Below, piece by piece: positions 52,024-64,000 of a stretch of 64,000 nt of DNA. Position 1 is the stretch's first letter. Every line of letters starts with the position of its first letter. The stretch is taken from NCBI RefSeq assembly GCF_014529535.1, contig NW_023503409.1:4092390-4156389 (forward strand), given 5' to 3'. Source of the DNA: Bradysia coprophila. Its lineage: Eukaryota; Arthropoda; Insecta; Diptera; Sciaridae. The notes below the pieces were generated by a model that made no database searches, was not told the origin of the DNA, and was given only the letters and a program-made list of their open reading frames with translations. Position numbers and translations under genes: made by a program.

Positions 52024-55000
52024 TTAACAGATAAAATTGGAACCTGAAGTAGAACGAGTCTAAGAATCTGACAGGTTGATATATCATATTTGGTCAAAGG
52101 AGGGTACTGTGCGAAAATCAATTAATTCCCAATTATTTGATTGAGTCTTTTCTCCTTTACATTTTTTCTTTCTAAAAGTTTAAATAATTCAATACTGTTA
52201 GCAAGGAAGATATTTTAAAATCGCAGTAACAATCAAACAAAAAAAGTTCTTGAAAGCTAACCTTATAACCTGCAACCAGCAAAGAGATTAATGGGGAGAC
52301 AGGAAGTTTTGACAGACTGGTCTGCTAAGCTGTGAATCACCTGATTCTAATTTTAAAATTCAGTTGGCGTTTTGGCACTCATTCAACCATACCTACCATA
52401 AATGCTGATTTTGTTGTACACAATACAATACAATGAAAGAAATGAACAAACAATAAACATCCTAGGAAACACAAGTGAAATTTAAGCATATCTTGTCGAA
52501 AATTAAGGAAAATACTAGAAATGATACTGTTACGAACTTATATTTTATGAACGAAAAATTATATTTTGTCGTCACAAATTGTATTAAGTATGTACCAAGT
52601 ACTTAATCAAGTACGATTTCTGAAATTTAATTTTTAAATTCTTAATTGAGTTGATTCACATAAACACTTCATTTTATATTGAATTATATACGCTCAGCAC
52701 TATATACACATCCAGGTGTTGAACGGGCTTTTTCGCATCATTTTTAAACCAAATATTGAACGTGAAACAAATTGAAAGTTGTCTCAGACATGTTCAAGAT
52801 AAACGTAAATTAAATTATAGTTTGAAAATGGATTTAAGTCCTTCAGTATAATGTACTCTAAATAGGAACTAAGTGTAAGCAAACACTTCATTTGCTGAAA
52901 GCGATTGTCTGTTTGTTTTTCGAATTGAAGTGAATATGGTAGATGGAAGTTTTAAATGAACAAAGGTACATCTTTGCGAGATGTTGTACCATACATAATC
53001 ACATGAGTGATGAGATACTGTGGAAGACATAGGTCTTGGGTTCTATGAGAAATTGAAGAGAACTTCCTTAATTCGGTACGTCGGTATCACCTGCTATTGC
53101 TGCATTAGAAACCTAAAGAAACAGAAATCTCGAACACACAGGTATCATCACATCTCTTGGATTAGCATTTCAATCCGTTAAAAATACGCAATGGAAATCT
53201 CGTGGTATTTGTTCGAAATAGCGTGTGCTTACATCACGTAAATATTGTATTCATTGTTAGAGCTGTTGAATTGTATCCGGGAAAAGAAATTACTTTTATG
53301 TGCACATGGGTAATCTATCGTGCATGAGACATTTTTTACGTACCAATATGAATTCACTCGATATTCTTGTGAGACAAAAAAACGTGCTTCGACAAAATCA
53401 TAAAAAGGGCAATTTTTTTTTCAAATTGACGTCAGTCATGAATGACAAAAGAAATAAAGGAAAGCCGTGAAGCGAAGCGATTGACTTTTTTTTAAACCTA
53501 CCGTTACAATACCGTAAAGGATAAAGCTGAGAGAAGCGGACGAATCCTTTACCATTGAACTTCTAATTGCATCCCGGTAACATCCTGAATTTTATCACCA
53601 CTTGAGAACTTAATTTGTAAATACTAGAAAGAATTCGTGAGTGCGTATCCAGCGTGTGTTCAAATTGTTAGATATCTTTTAAATTCAAAGAAATATTTGT
53701 TACTAAGGGAATAGCGGAAATGTGTCTAATGAAATAATGCCTTATATAACCGTAAAATTTTTCATTCTTTTTTCTTCTTAAATTCACTTTGAAACAGACG
53801 TATTCGTTACGAAATACGTTCGGCACGTGAAATAATTTTTTTTCCACTTAGCAGTTATTGAATCCTTACATGTTAAAAGAGACATGTATCTAGGACTATG
53901 TATAATAGCTACTACATGCGCAAAATTTATAAAATAAATATCGATGGAAATCTTTCAATTCGCGAGCGTACCAGCTTTTATTATATCGTATATAATTATT
54001 GCCGTGGTGTTCCTGTATACCAATGTTAAATAATATCGAAACGAAATCCATAAAACAATATAACAACATGAAAGTGATTTTAGAACGTGTTGCGAATTTG
54101 TGTTTGGTGTTTTATTATAATTTGATTTATTTGTGTTATCCAGCCAATCTTTTTTTTTCACTTCATGCCTTTGCCATTCTCTCAATTATAAATGCATTTT
54201 ATTGAAAAATTATTTTTATCTCGTGTTGCGTATATAATACATAAATTGCAATTAAAATGTCTGGTGGAAACTTTAAACAATGAGTTATATCGAAATTCTA
54301 CCCACTCATCTCATCAGAGAAATAATGCAACAAGTGACGAAAAAATAAGCAAAATGCTATAAATATTGTCAAGAGGGTTGTTTAAATTTGACGTATATAT
54401 ATTGCGGACGAGTTATGAACACGATGCTAAAATGACGTCGCATCCTCTGTATAATCGTCTGATGACAATCGTTTTTTCATGACGCCAAAAAGTACTTTCG
54501 ATAATCTTGTCAACTGCCAACACCACTTCAAATAATCTAGTCTATTGTACCCAACACTTTCGCAAAGTTACTACTTAGAAGAACAACTCCAATGGAGTTA
54601 CTCCATGTTGCGAATATATTTACAAATCAAAAAATTTGTTAGCGATATGTTGGTGGACCGCTATCAGCATTCGATTCCCCTTTCCTTTTTCCTAAATATC
54701 TTGTCACTTTAAGTGTAATGATGCCATCAAACATAATCGTACTAAGTTGAAACATCGTACGGGGCTACCTAACCCAACACAGATTTAATCTACGTTGATT
54801 ACTGTGTTGGCTGGTTATGTGTAGGATAGGATTAAGAACATGAAGGACAATGTGACTGATAGATTACCACCTGCAATTATAAACAACGTAAGCACAAAGT
54901 ATTTAGGTGACCTGTTAAGGCAAAAAACATTCAGTGGGGAAAATATGTAATGCTCATTGCTCAACGTATTGTCATTCACATTTCAGAGAACTGGAAAAAA

Positions 55001-56535
55001 AAATTAACGGAAGTATACCTCGATTGAATAGATGCACAATTAAGCACAGCTCAACATTTATTTATTTTTTTCTGAACGTAGGATGGATGGTATTATGCTA
55101 AGTTATGGGGAGAAAATAGAGATTCTTATTTTTATGTTCTGTTACAAAAAGTTGTTGCTCTACATTCTAACGTTCCATCATAGGAAAAATGATGCCTATT
55201 CTCTGTTGAAACAATGATGAGCTACCAAACCGTTTTTACATTTTTAATAGACGGTGAGTGATAAGTGATTCACCCTACATTCCAACATAATCGACGGGAT
55301 AAACAATGTCATTTGACGGTTTCATAAAATTTATGTCTGGCGAAGTTTTCTTCTTGTTACAATGAAATTTTAGGTCATAAACATTTCATTTTGTTACTAT
55401 CTAAATAACCCAAAGGATTTGTAAACAAAACTGTTGTATGCATTACAATTACGCGAAATGAGTACATAATAACATCTTTGCCCCAAATTATAACGTATTT
55501 ATGTCTTACGTATCTATTATACCCCATCAAAATTGAAAAGTATTTTATTATAAAGTAAAAGCGATTTGGCACACAATACAGATAGTATATAAGTATCTTG
55601 ATGGTAATTTGAGAGAATGTGGAACATTGTCCTCTTTCGAGGAGCACAAGGGTTACACACATAAATAATTGGAAATATACCAAAAATTGACGTCACGGAA
55701 TGGATGATTTGTCTTATACTTATTTTCTTTCGAGCGCTCCTTTTTTAGAGATAAAATGAAAGTGGTGCATACCAACCCACTTTCCTCAATTAAACTCTAT
55801 TCAAGAGTCAAATACTCCAGTTTTCTTGGTTGTAGATTACGTTCCAGAATTAAGAGATGCGGAAATATTTTCGCGGATTGTGTGCCAAAAAAATTTACTT
55901 AGCCGCCAACATGTCTCAACATTTTTGTAGAACACAACTTAGAATGCGTTTGTCGTTCATTCGTTCGTGACGACATGTGATACACAGCCAGAAAGATGGG
56001 TCAACTGTAATTATAAGATATGTTTTGTTCCCGAAAGTAGGTTATAAAGTTTAACATCGTCTCACAACAAAGCATACTTATATGTATCCACATCCACATC
56101 ATCCTCATTCGCATAGCGAACGTATATTTACTTGGAACAAAGCGAAATGGGTTTTATGTGCTATACATAACTGGCGTTTCAATAAATGGATGTTAATGCT
56201 TTTCGTCGGGAATATTTAATATTTCCATTCCGATGACATGCTGAAACATAAATCTTGCAATATTTTGTTGTCGATAAATATCGTTCAACAAATCTGGCAC
56301 TTTTCGAATTTATTTTATATATAAATGTTTACAATGTTTGATAGGTCACTTCACAGAGTATTTGTTTCGGATTATAGACTAGTAAGAAATGTGGATTTCT
56401 AAGTTAACCTTTCATAGACGACCAGTAAATCACTGGTATAATTTTCGAATCTGTTTCTTCTTTTGTTAAAAGTATTTTCGACAGAATGATCGAAAATCAT
56501 TTCCTTCGTTATGCAGTATTTATCTTCCTTTTCTG
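52024..56535. other. Gene desert, second part
   Basis: AT-rich sequence with no recognised genes or clear repeats. Short open frames (53955-54205, 55375-55683) lack family features. Confidence 0.4.
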
Positions 56536-56550
56536 TACAACAGATCATTA

Positions 56551-56731
56551 CTTACTTTACCGGCACTACAACCCATTAAAGGTCTTGGCCTTCTCTTTGA
56601 AGATTTGATAGGACTGCATCGCACCATCTGGCCTTCGGTCGACCTGCACTCCTCTTCCCTTCAGGTTTGGTTTTCAATATTTTCTTCGGGATACGATTTT
56701 CCTCCATCCCTTCCACATGACCACTCAAGTC
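56551..56731 (-). mobile_element. 5'-truncated LINE (non-LTR retrotransposon) 3' end
   Basis: On the minus strand, 56722-56576 is an open frame with the C-terminal LINE reverse-transcriptase-protein pattern GHVEGMEENRIPKKILK and then SAGRPKARWCDAVL, ending in TAA. This is the GHV-RM...R-PKK-L...GRP--RW-D-V motif common in RTE/Jockey-group ORF2 ends. A perfect 15-bp direct repeat TACAACAGATCATTA flanks it at 56536-56550 and 56732-56746, marking a target-primed insertion. Only about 180 bp of the element is present. Confidence 0.88.
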
Positions 56732-56746
56732 TACAACAGATCATTA

Positions 56747-58158
56747 GCAAGAGCTAATATCATTTTTTTCGACGTCGTTGTCTATAACCGATGCAACAGC
56801 AACCAAAAGTTATACTGATTTAATATCTTTCGTTTTCCAACACGAATTATCAATTAACAATCACTCAGATTCAACATAGTTTTAATAGGGCCTTAAATAG
56901 AGCCTTAACGGAAGCAGAAAAGAAAAAGGGAAGTCGTGTCGTTGAATTTATCGATTAATTCCTCTGTAATAATTTGCATTGATTGATACACAATCTTTTA
57001 CTTCATTATTTTCAACATACACTTTTACCCGTTACTCGAAAAATTACTGCTGTCGATAACATATGATTGTACATGTAAACGTATTTGTAGTTATGTTGAA
57101 TTTTTGGTTATTGTTAAATTTTATGTGGCTTCGTTTGATTGTAACCAAAACTCATTGAATGATAAGTAATTTAATAGCAGATAATTACAATAAACGGATC
57201 ACATAACATTATTGAGACACCTAATACCAGAATTTATTTATGTCCATTATACATACAGTCTATTTTGACCATTGTAAAAATATGTTTTCAGAATTAGAAA
57301 ATGTATATTTCCATCCAAAAACAATTGAAAACGCACCGTGACGTGACACACCTCTGTAAGCGTTGGCACAATAAGATTGAATATAATTTTGATAAAGTAC
57401 TACACCGCATAATAATAATTAGTATTTTTAGAATCCATTCATGGTAAGTAAAATTAGCTCTGTGACGAAGAAAACGTCTGCATTGTTCAATTGTATTCCA
57501 CGGTAAATGAGTAAAAATAAAAGTTTACGTAATCCACAACGTTAAAAATACCGGCACCGAGTTACCTATATTTCCTTGTCAATTGACAATGACGTAAAGA
57601 CGTAAAATTAATTGTAGTCGTTTCTAATAAATAAGCATTTATGAGCAACATTGCTTTATTTCTCATTTTCTGGGTCTCGAAGTAGACAATTGCTTCAACC
57701 GAATGACTTACAAAGAATCGGTCTAAAATGTGTACACTCATCTTAATCTCTCTCAGGTCTAGTGACAATATGGAATAGAAAGAGAAAAAGATAAAAAAAT
57801 GATTATCTGATATCGACAGCAACGACAGAATAAGAGTAGACGTGACAGAATAAGAGAAGACGTACAGTTAACCTGGTCTTTAATTGTAAAATGAATGTTG
57901 AATCAAATGAAGTAGTAGATTATTAGTATCGAACTCTATGCGATCGCTTCAAAAAAACGACTTAAGAGATTTAATAATATTAAACAGGAAAGGTTTATTG
58001 AATGACGAGAAATAATACTTTCGTTGATATTATTGAGAAATGAGAAAAGCTTTTTATGAATAATTATTATTGCATGATAAAACTGCATTCTGGATGCTCT
58101 GCCTGCGTAAAGTGAAATCATCTTCGTCAATTAATATTTGAAATATTTTTTTTTTCAG
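56747..58158. other. Intergenic / GTPase upstream DNA
   Basis: Contains degenerate MITE-like words ('cagcaacgacagaataag' near 57815-57860, 'aaatgaagtagtagat' near 57907). A polypyrimidine acceptor (tttttttttcag) at about 58148-58158 indicates that the start exon of the GTPase gene is preceded by at least one untranslated exon further upstream. Confidence 0.5.
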
Positions 58159-58231
58159 ACAAATCATTGAAACCTTCCAAACGGATTCAACAAATTATGC
58201 CAAAGTGAAAAACTAAATTCAAGAAATTAAT

Positions 58232-61200
58232 ATGCCTGGCTCTTGTCAACGACTTCGTTTACCATCACTAGCACCGTTAGTCAAACATGAAAAGTCTGAA
58301 TTTTTAAAACGCAAAGAACAACATCGTGTTGTTATGATGGGTTCAGCAAAAGTCGGCAAATCATCAATAATATCACAATTTTTATATGACAAATATCTAG
58401 CAAGGTATCGCCAAACTGTAGAGGAATTGCATCGCGGCGAATACGAATTGCCCGATGGAGAGTCACTCACCCTAGACATATTAGACACATCGGGTGCATA
58501 CCAATTTCCAGCTATGCGAGCTTTATCAATTTCCACAGCTGGAGCATTTATCCTCGTTTATGCCGTTGATGATGCCAATTCATGGAAAGAGGTGGAAATG
58601 CTAAGAAATCAGGTAAATATTTATTTTACACGATCTTTCTAAGACGAGATGCATCGAACGAAAGTTTGTTAAAGTTTATTTATTTGTTTGCTCGCTTGAA
58701 AAACATCTTGCATTATTCATAATGACTAACACTATTCGGTTTGAGCCATAAAAACTTTAAAAAGTTTTCTATTTTATCGCACTGTACAGTATCCGTACAC
58801 CACATATAAATCATTGTGTGGCAAATTATGCTGTTACGTGAATATAAATCGTATATATATGAAGTATTGGCCATAGACACACGACCATATATAAAAAGTA
58901 AATGATTTTACTTCAGGTAGTAAAAAAATTGAATTTGATATCTTCCAGACGGACAATAAAATCAAAAGTTCTCTATAAGATGAGAGAAATAAAAGATGAA
59001 TGCGTTTTCAATGTAACGAGGAATAAATATAAAGGATGTGAAAGGAAAAATGTATGATGTATATGTATCGTGTTTGGTATGGTCTGTGGTGTGGTATGGT
59101 AGGAGTGGTGGCTATACAGTGAAAAAGCTTTGAGATTTTTTCAAGTTTAATGATTCTCGTTTTTGGATTTTATTGCATTTGATAAATTGAGTGATTTATG
59201 ATGCAAAAAAATTATTTTATGCGAATGATCATAACTAATATTGCAGCATAGACATGATGTGAACAGTAGAGTGAATACCAAAACATTTTTTTTTACTTTA
59301 AAGTGCATCAAACGTGCAGTACCACATTTCAGAAAAATAATTCTGCAATTGAAGTTTCTTTATTTCGTTTAAGTCTGGTTCTTAAGATTACCTGGAAATG
59401 CACCCCCTCAAATGACTTCAAACAACATATCTTCACTCGTAAACACGTGGTTTTTTGTACGAGCTTATGGCTCTATAAACTCGATTTGAGTTAATTCTAT
59501 TTCAAAATGAAATTTCAACTGAATTCTATTCGACACAGCAGCGGTGTGTTGTTGATGGCATGCAAATAAAATCAATGTATCCTTAATGACGTGTTACACG
59601 TTCAAAATAAATTGAATTAAATGCATTTTAAAATTTCAATTTATTCGATCAACGCATGCATATTTTTATCGCGAAAATGCATTGACAAACTGGTTAAATG
59701 AAGTATTTTTAGACCAATAAATTGATGTTCAATTGATGGAATTAACGGAAATTTCGCTAAAATATATAGAAATAGTTCCGCACCATTTGTGAGAGTCAAA
59801 TGTTTTAGACTACGCACATACCCTAATCAACCCGAATAGTGAGATGTTTGAGATGAATGATTAAGTGTTCTAGATTTACGAATAGAAATCATCTCACCTA
59901 CATCCCAATCATATATGGGTGCCATTAGTATTCATTGGGGTAGATAGGAATATTTATTAAGTTCAAACTTTTGTGTGGGAATTTCTGTTTAAATAATTTT
60001 TCATGCGCTGACAAAATGACATATTCCATTCACACTAAGAATTGACAAATCAGTGAGGAAAATGTTCATTTTGTCCCTTGAACTGTCAATCGGTTTTGTT
60101 TATTGATTTGTTAACATTGTTTTCATGATTTTTTTGTGGATTGAGAGATATTTTTACGAAATGCTCACATGAAATAGGTGTTTGTTCCCAGAAGGGAAAT
60201 GAAATTAGAAATTGTATTGAGGGATTCTTTTGAAAAACAGCCTACCGAAATCGGACGCATTTTCTATTTGAATTTTTTATATATACCTAGAAAGGACTTC
60301 GACCCTAGAAGCCAAAACCACTTTCAAAAAAATTCTTCGAAGCTTGTGTTGCAGGTGAAAGGTGAGCAAAAACCGAAAAATTGCAATTTTCTTACAAAAT
60401 TTTCTCCAGTTACACGAGCCGTACAGGGTAATTAGAAAGGTAATCACATGTACAATTGAGCCAAATAGGGTCTTGATGGTTTTAAAATTCATCCACACTG
60501 ATATATGTGCAGTTGAAGTTTTCAACAGAAGCCTTACACTATTCGTACAGAAATTTCTCAAGGTACACAAAACGTACATGGTCGTGTGGGGTATCATTTG
60601 AAAGGTAATTTTATGTGCTTTTAGGGGTCCCAAATAGGGTCTTATGGGGTTTGGATGCATATGCGATGAAATATGGGCACTTAAACATTTCAACTTCTAT
60701 TTCATCGCATTTGCATCCAAACCCCATAAGTCCCTATTTGGCCTAAAAGCACATAAAATTACCTTTCAAATGATACCCCACACGACCATGAACTTTTGTG
60801 TACCTCGAGAAATTTCTGTAAGAATAGTGTAAGTCTTCGGTTGAAAACTTCAACTGCACATATTTCAGTGTGGATGAATTTTAAAACCATCAAGTCCCTA
60901 TTCGGCTTTCTAAAGACTCCTTACACGACCCTGTACGTGTGACTGGAGAAAATTTTGTAAGAAAATTGCAATTTTTCGGTTTTTGCTCACCTTTAACCTG
61001 CAACACAAGCTTCGATGAATTTTTTTGAAAGTGGTTTTGGCTTCTAGGGTCGAAGTCCTTTCTAAGTATGTATTGGTTATTCGTGTACCTGTTTTGGACG
61101 ATTGATTTTAGGAAATTTCGCGGATTGTATGCCGAACGAAGTGAGGCTTACAAGCGAAAGTGCCTTAAATCAACCGTCCCAAACAGGTGCACATGTAAGT

Positions 61201-63120
61201 TTTCATGAAGAGGGCCGGAAACCCGAGAAATCTTTTTCGGCCCCGAAGCATGAAAATTACAATTTTCGTAGTTAATGAAAAAAAAATTCTAATAGAAAAT
61301 GCGTCCCATTTCGGTAGGCTGTTTTTCAAAAGAATCCCTCATTTTCATGATGTTGTCACTCGAAAAAATGCAATTTCCAGCTTTTTTCGTAGATAAACAC
61401 TATTTTCTCACCTGTGTTGTGAAAAACTTTTTGTTCACCTCGAAGAAATGGTTATTTGTTGAACAAGAGCGATAGTTGGAATTTCCTATTTCTCCCGGTA
61501 AACCCATAATTTTTATCCGTGGGTGGCGTGAGTAACTGTTTTTATCCACGAAACAAACACATTAATCACCATTTTTTTAAAACCAAATCAGAGGTACAGT
61601 TTTAAAGAGAAAAAAAACTCTGGGTCACTATGGTACAAACAGGAGTTGAGAAAAAAAAATCTCAGTTTTATTGTCATCAGACAACAAACGAAATCTTCTC
61701 ACAGTATTTGAGTGGAGAAAATAAGGTTATTCACGCCGTACGGATGAAAAATATTAAATTCCAGCTCAGTGTTGCATTTCGTAGAAAATAAGTATTTCGT
61801 ATGACGTATTTTGTATGGATATTTCCCTCCTGACTGAGACTCTTGTTGGGATTTCCTGTTTTGTCCTATTCCTTGGTAAAACAGATGACTGCAGATTTAG
61901 CCCCTTTTTCATGAATTTCTAGAGATATTCGTCCTTAAAAGCGATTTTCTTTTACTTACTGTTGGTCGCAGTTCGCAATTGAAAATATTTTTTTTTTCAA
62001 CGGAATTTTTTCCACTTCGTAATTTGTAAACACACAATTCTCAAAAGATCGTCACCAGGCGGGCTTGTATCTTTTTGTACTCAGTAAATGCGCTTAAACA
62101 AACCAATTTTCAAATTAAATATTTATAAGAACCGATTTTTCCACGTAGGAAAATGAACTCATAACATTTTTCTATTCAGTTGAATGTATATACAAATGAA
62201 CGAATTAAATTGTAACCGTATGGAAAGAAATATATAGGGTTGACGCTTTTCATGTCGTGTATATAGTCCCAGTCAATTGCCATTAACATAAACATGATGA
62301 AGTGGAGAATCTCTTTAATGTTTATGCAAATTTGTTATATGCGAAACTTAATTAAAATGAGAATTAATCAGGTCATTGAATACGATTTACAAATCATGAA
62401 AATTACTCTTCAAGATGTCTCTCTTTATAGCAGAAGTGTCCGTAGTGTTTTTTTTAAAGTTTTCAAACAAATGAATACGATAAATCGAACCCTCTATACG
62501 ACTACAGCGCGTAATACAGTGCAACAATCACAAATTTGATTATCTGATATTTGTTTTATATCGGGGGTCTTGCGAAGCCTATACACGTTGGGTTGCGTCT
62601 GAAAAGCTATGTCATATATATTAAAGTTCTTCTCTTAGTTTCACAGGTTACCATCCGCTAACTTACTAAAAGCTTCAAAAGCTTAGAAATTAATTCAAAT
62701 GCAAATTTCTAATTTGTTTCACAATTTTGATGTTCCAATTGATCAAAATGAAATGGTCTGCAAATGTTATAATTTACTCATCTCATTCTATAGATCATTG
62801 AATGCCGTGGACATCGTGTACCCATTGTGGTTGTGGGAAATAAAGTGGACTTAATGGACCGACAAATTGAAAAGGATTATGTTGAATCAATTGTCTGTGA
62901 TGATTGGTGTTGCGGATATATGGAATGTTCAGCCAAAGAAAATATCGGCATTATCGAAGTGTTTAAAGAGCTGCTGGTCCAGGCAAAAATACGTTACAAT
63001 TTAAGTCCGGCTGTTCGACGAAGACGGCAATCGCTACCATCGTACTCAGCACAGAATACGAATACGAAATTGCATTCAACGAAATATTCATTAAAACGAC
63101 ATTCGTGTACCGTGGCCTAA
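58232..63120 (+). CDS. Ras-like small GTPase of the RASD/Rhes type
   Basis: CDS join 58232-58612 and 62794-63120, 235 aa. It is a signalling GTPase predicted to be membrane-anchored by prenylation at the C-terminal CTVA (CaaX). Nucleotide-binding motifs: G1 GSAKVGKS (about residues 37-44), G2 Thr in RQTVEELH, G3 DTSGAYQF, G4 NKVD, G5 CSAK. Relative to Ras, Gly12 is Ala, Gly13 is Lys, and the Gln61 position is Ala. These substitutions, together with the PAMRALSI segment, resemble the RASD/Dexras-Rhes branch and predict slow intrinsic GTP hydrolysis. A basic segment (RRRRQS) and a Ser/Thr/Asn-rich tail precede the CaaX box. The intron is 4.2 kb and holds a 1.1-kb foldback. The exact fly orthologue is not assigned. 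Confidence 0.9.
60219..61341. repeat. 1.1-kb foldback element in the GTPase intron
   Basis: The left arm (60219 to about 60673) begins gagggattcttttgaaaaac. It is mirrored by a right arm running from about 60700 to 61070 and resuming at about 61295-61341 (gtttttcaaaagaatccctc). The arms are clearly diverged (roughly 85-90% by eye). The right arm is interrupted at about 61072-61290 by extra sequence that itself has inverted ends (cctgttttggacgattgatt / aatcaaccgtcccaaacagg, 61098-61187). Confidence 0.85.
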
Positions 63121-64000
63121 AAAATATTTTTAGTTTGAAAATCAAGTAGAAATACTGTTTAAGGATACAATAAATATTTTGCAGTAAGATTATACTTAAA
63201 ACTATTATAGTCGCATGAATACGATTGGTTTAGATAAAAAACAAAAATTGTGTGTTCCACAATGTTAGAGAAGTAGTTTATACAAAAGTACTATACAATT
63301 TGAGAGTTATTACGATTCACCTTTATTGGGTTTAAGTAAACTAACATCATAATTTATTAAATATTGAAAGAAAGAAAAAAAAAACAATAAAAAACGAACG
63401 AAAATCGTAGTCTTTATGAAAATAGTCCAATCCAATGTTTATTTTATGGACTACAAGATTATATATTATGGTGATTTGATTCGATTATAATAAAAACTCT
63501 CACCACAGCCATATTACCAACTATTCCATACAATTGCAGATTATTCTTTGTGCACATAATTTTCGCAAACACATAAGAAATGCAAAAAGAAAATTGATTT
63601 AAAAAGAAAGTTTTTCGCGCAGGACATACCAAACGTTAAGGAAACGAGTGTGTGATGTTCGTGTATGGAGGCGGTTTAGCTTAATTTACGGTAATGCACG
63701 AAACTGTTTGGCCTGTAGTTAATATGCTGTCTGATCTTATACAGTATTATTTGAACAAATGAAGTGATAGATTTTATGATTGAATTATATTGCGAGGCGA
63801 CAAAGCAGGTTCTAAAAGGTTAATGGTGAAGTTTGTGAAGTAACAATGACAAATTCTACAAACGACATTATTTTTAAATCCTACAGCCTACAAACAAACA
63901 ATACACGCCGTGGATAATTCATAATATCAGAGTTGAACTGAATTTAATGTCCTCAGTTGATACGATATGCAGGAAATTTTGATTGACTAAAATAACCACC
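63121..64000. other. GTPase 3' flank
   Basis: An AATAAA near 63168 probably ends the GTPase transcript. Beyond it, 'gaacaaatgaagtgatagat' near 63752 recalls the TTAA-type MITE interior. Nothing else is recognised. Confidence 0.45.

Overview
The window is AT-rich, intron-containing animal DNA. Short phase-compatible introns, insect-type proteins (an antimeros-like Paf1, a yip2-like thiolase, a multicopy-type GMC dehydrogenase, a chorion-peroxidase-like enzyme) and dense small DNA transposons point to an insect, most likely a nematoceran fly. That taxonomic call is inference. No bacterial, viral or CRISPR features were found.

Layout. 0.6-2.5 kb: a decayed, intronless BTBD9-like copy on the minus strand, interrupted by a 202-bp MITE. 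2.5-11 kb: gene-poor DNA with MITEs and a foldback. 11.0-13.5 kb: five nearly identical 507-bp tandem units; the minus strand of each carries an apparently complete hammerhead ribozyme core, and the array is flanked by a 10-bp direct repeat. 14.9-15.1 kb: second copy of the 202-bp MITE. 15.6-21.3 kb: ERGIC-53/LMAN1 on the plus strand, whose last intron hosts a complete eight-exon heme peroxidase gene on the minus strand. 24.7-25.7 kb: an unrecognised secreted protein gene between duplicated flanks. 27.3-30.1 kb: GMC oxidoreductase (+). 30.6-32.5 kb: mitochondrial 3-ketoacyl-CoA thiolase (-), convergent with it. 33.0-35.2 kb: a cluster of palindromes and tandem repeats. 35.9-38.1 kb: Paf1 (-) with an RS-rich tail spread over several small exons. 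38.5-39.3 kb: two palindromic elements. 40.5-43.3 kb: AP-2 mu (+). 43.3-58.2 kb: a gene desert with MITEs and a truncated LINE. 58.2-63.1 kb: a two-exon Ras-like small GTPase (+) with a 1.1-kb foldback in its intron.

The genes are unrelated housekeeping and accessory genes (ER-Golgi cargo transport, beta-oxidation, transcription elongation, clathrin endocytosis, signalling), with no operon-like organisation. For seven genes the exons were joined by hand using GT/AG sites and reading phase. ERGIC-53 comes to 522 aa, peroxidase 640, secreted orphan 342, GMC 671, thiolase 398, Paf1 560, AP-2 mu 438 and the GTPase 235, all in frame with no internal stop.

The most unusual element is the 507-bp ribozyme-bearing tandem array, which resembles known animal hammerhead satellites and retrozymes.
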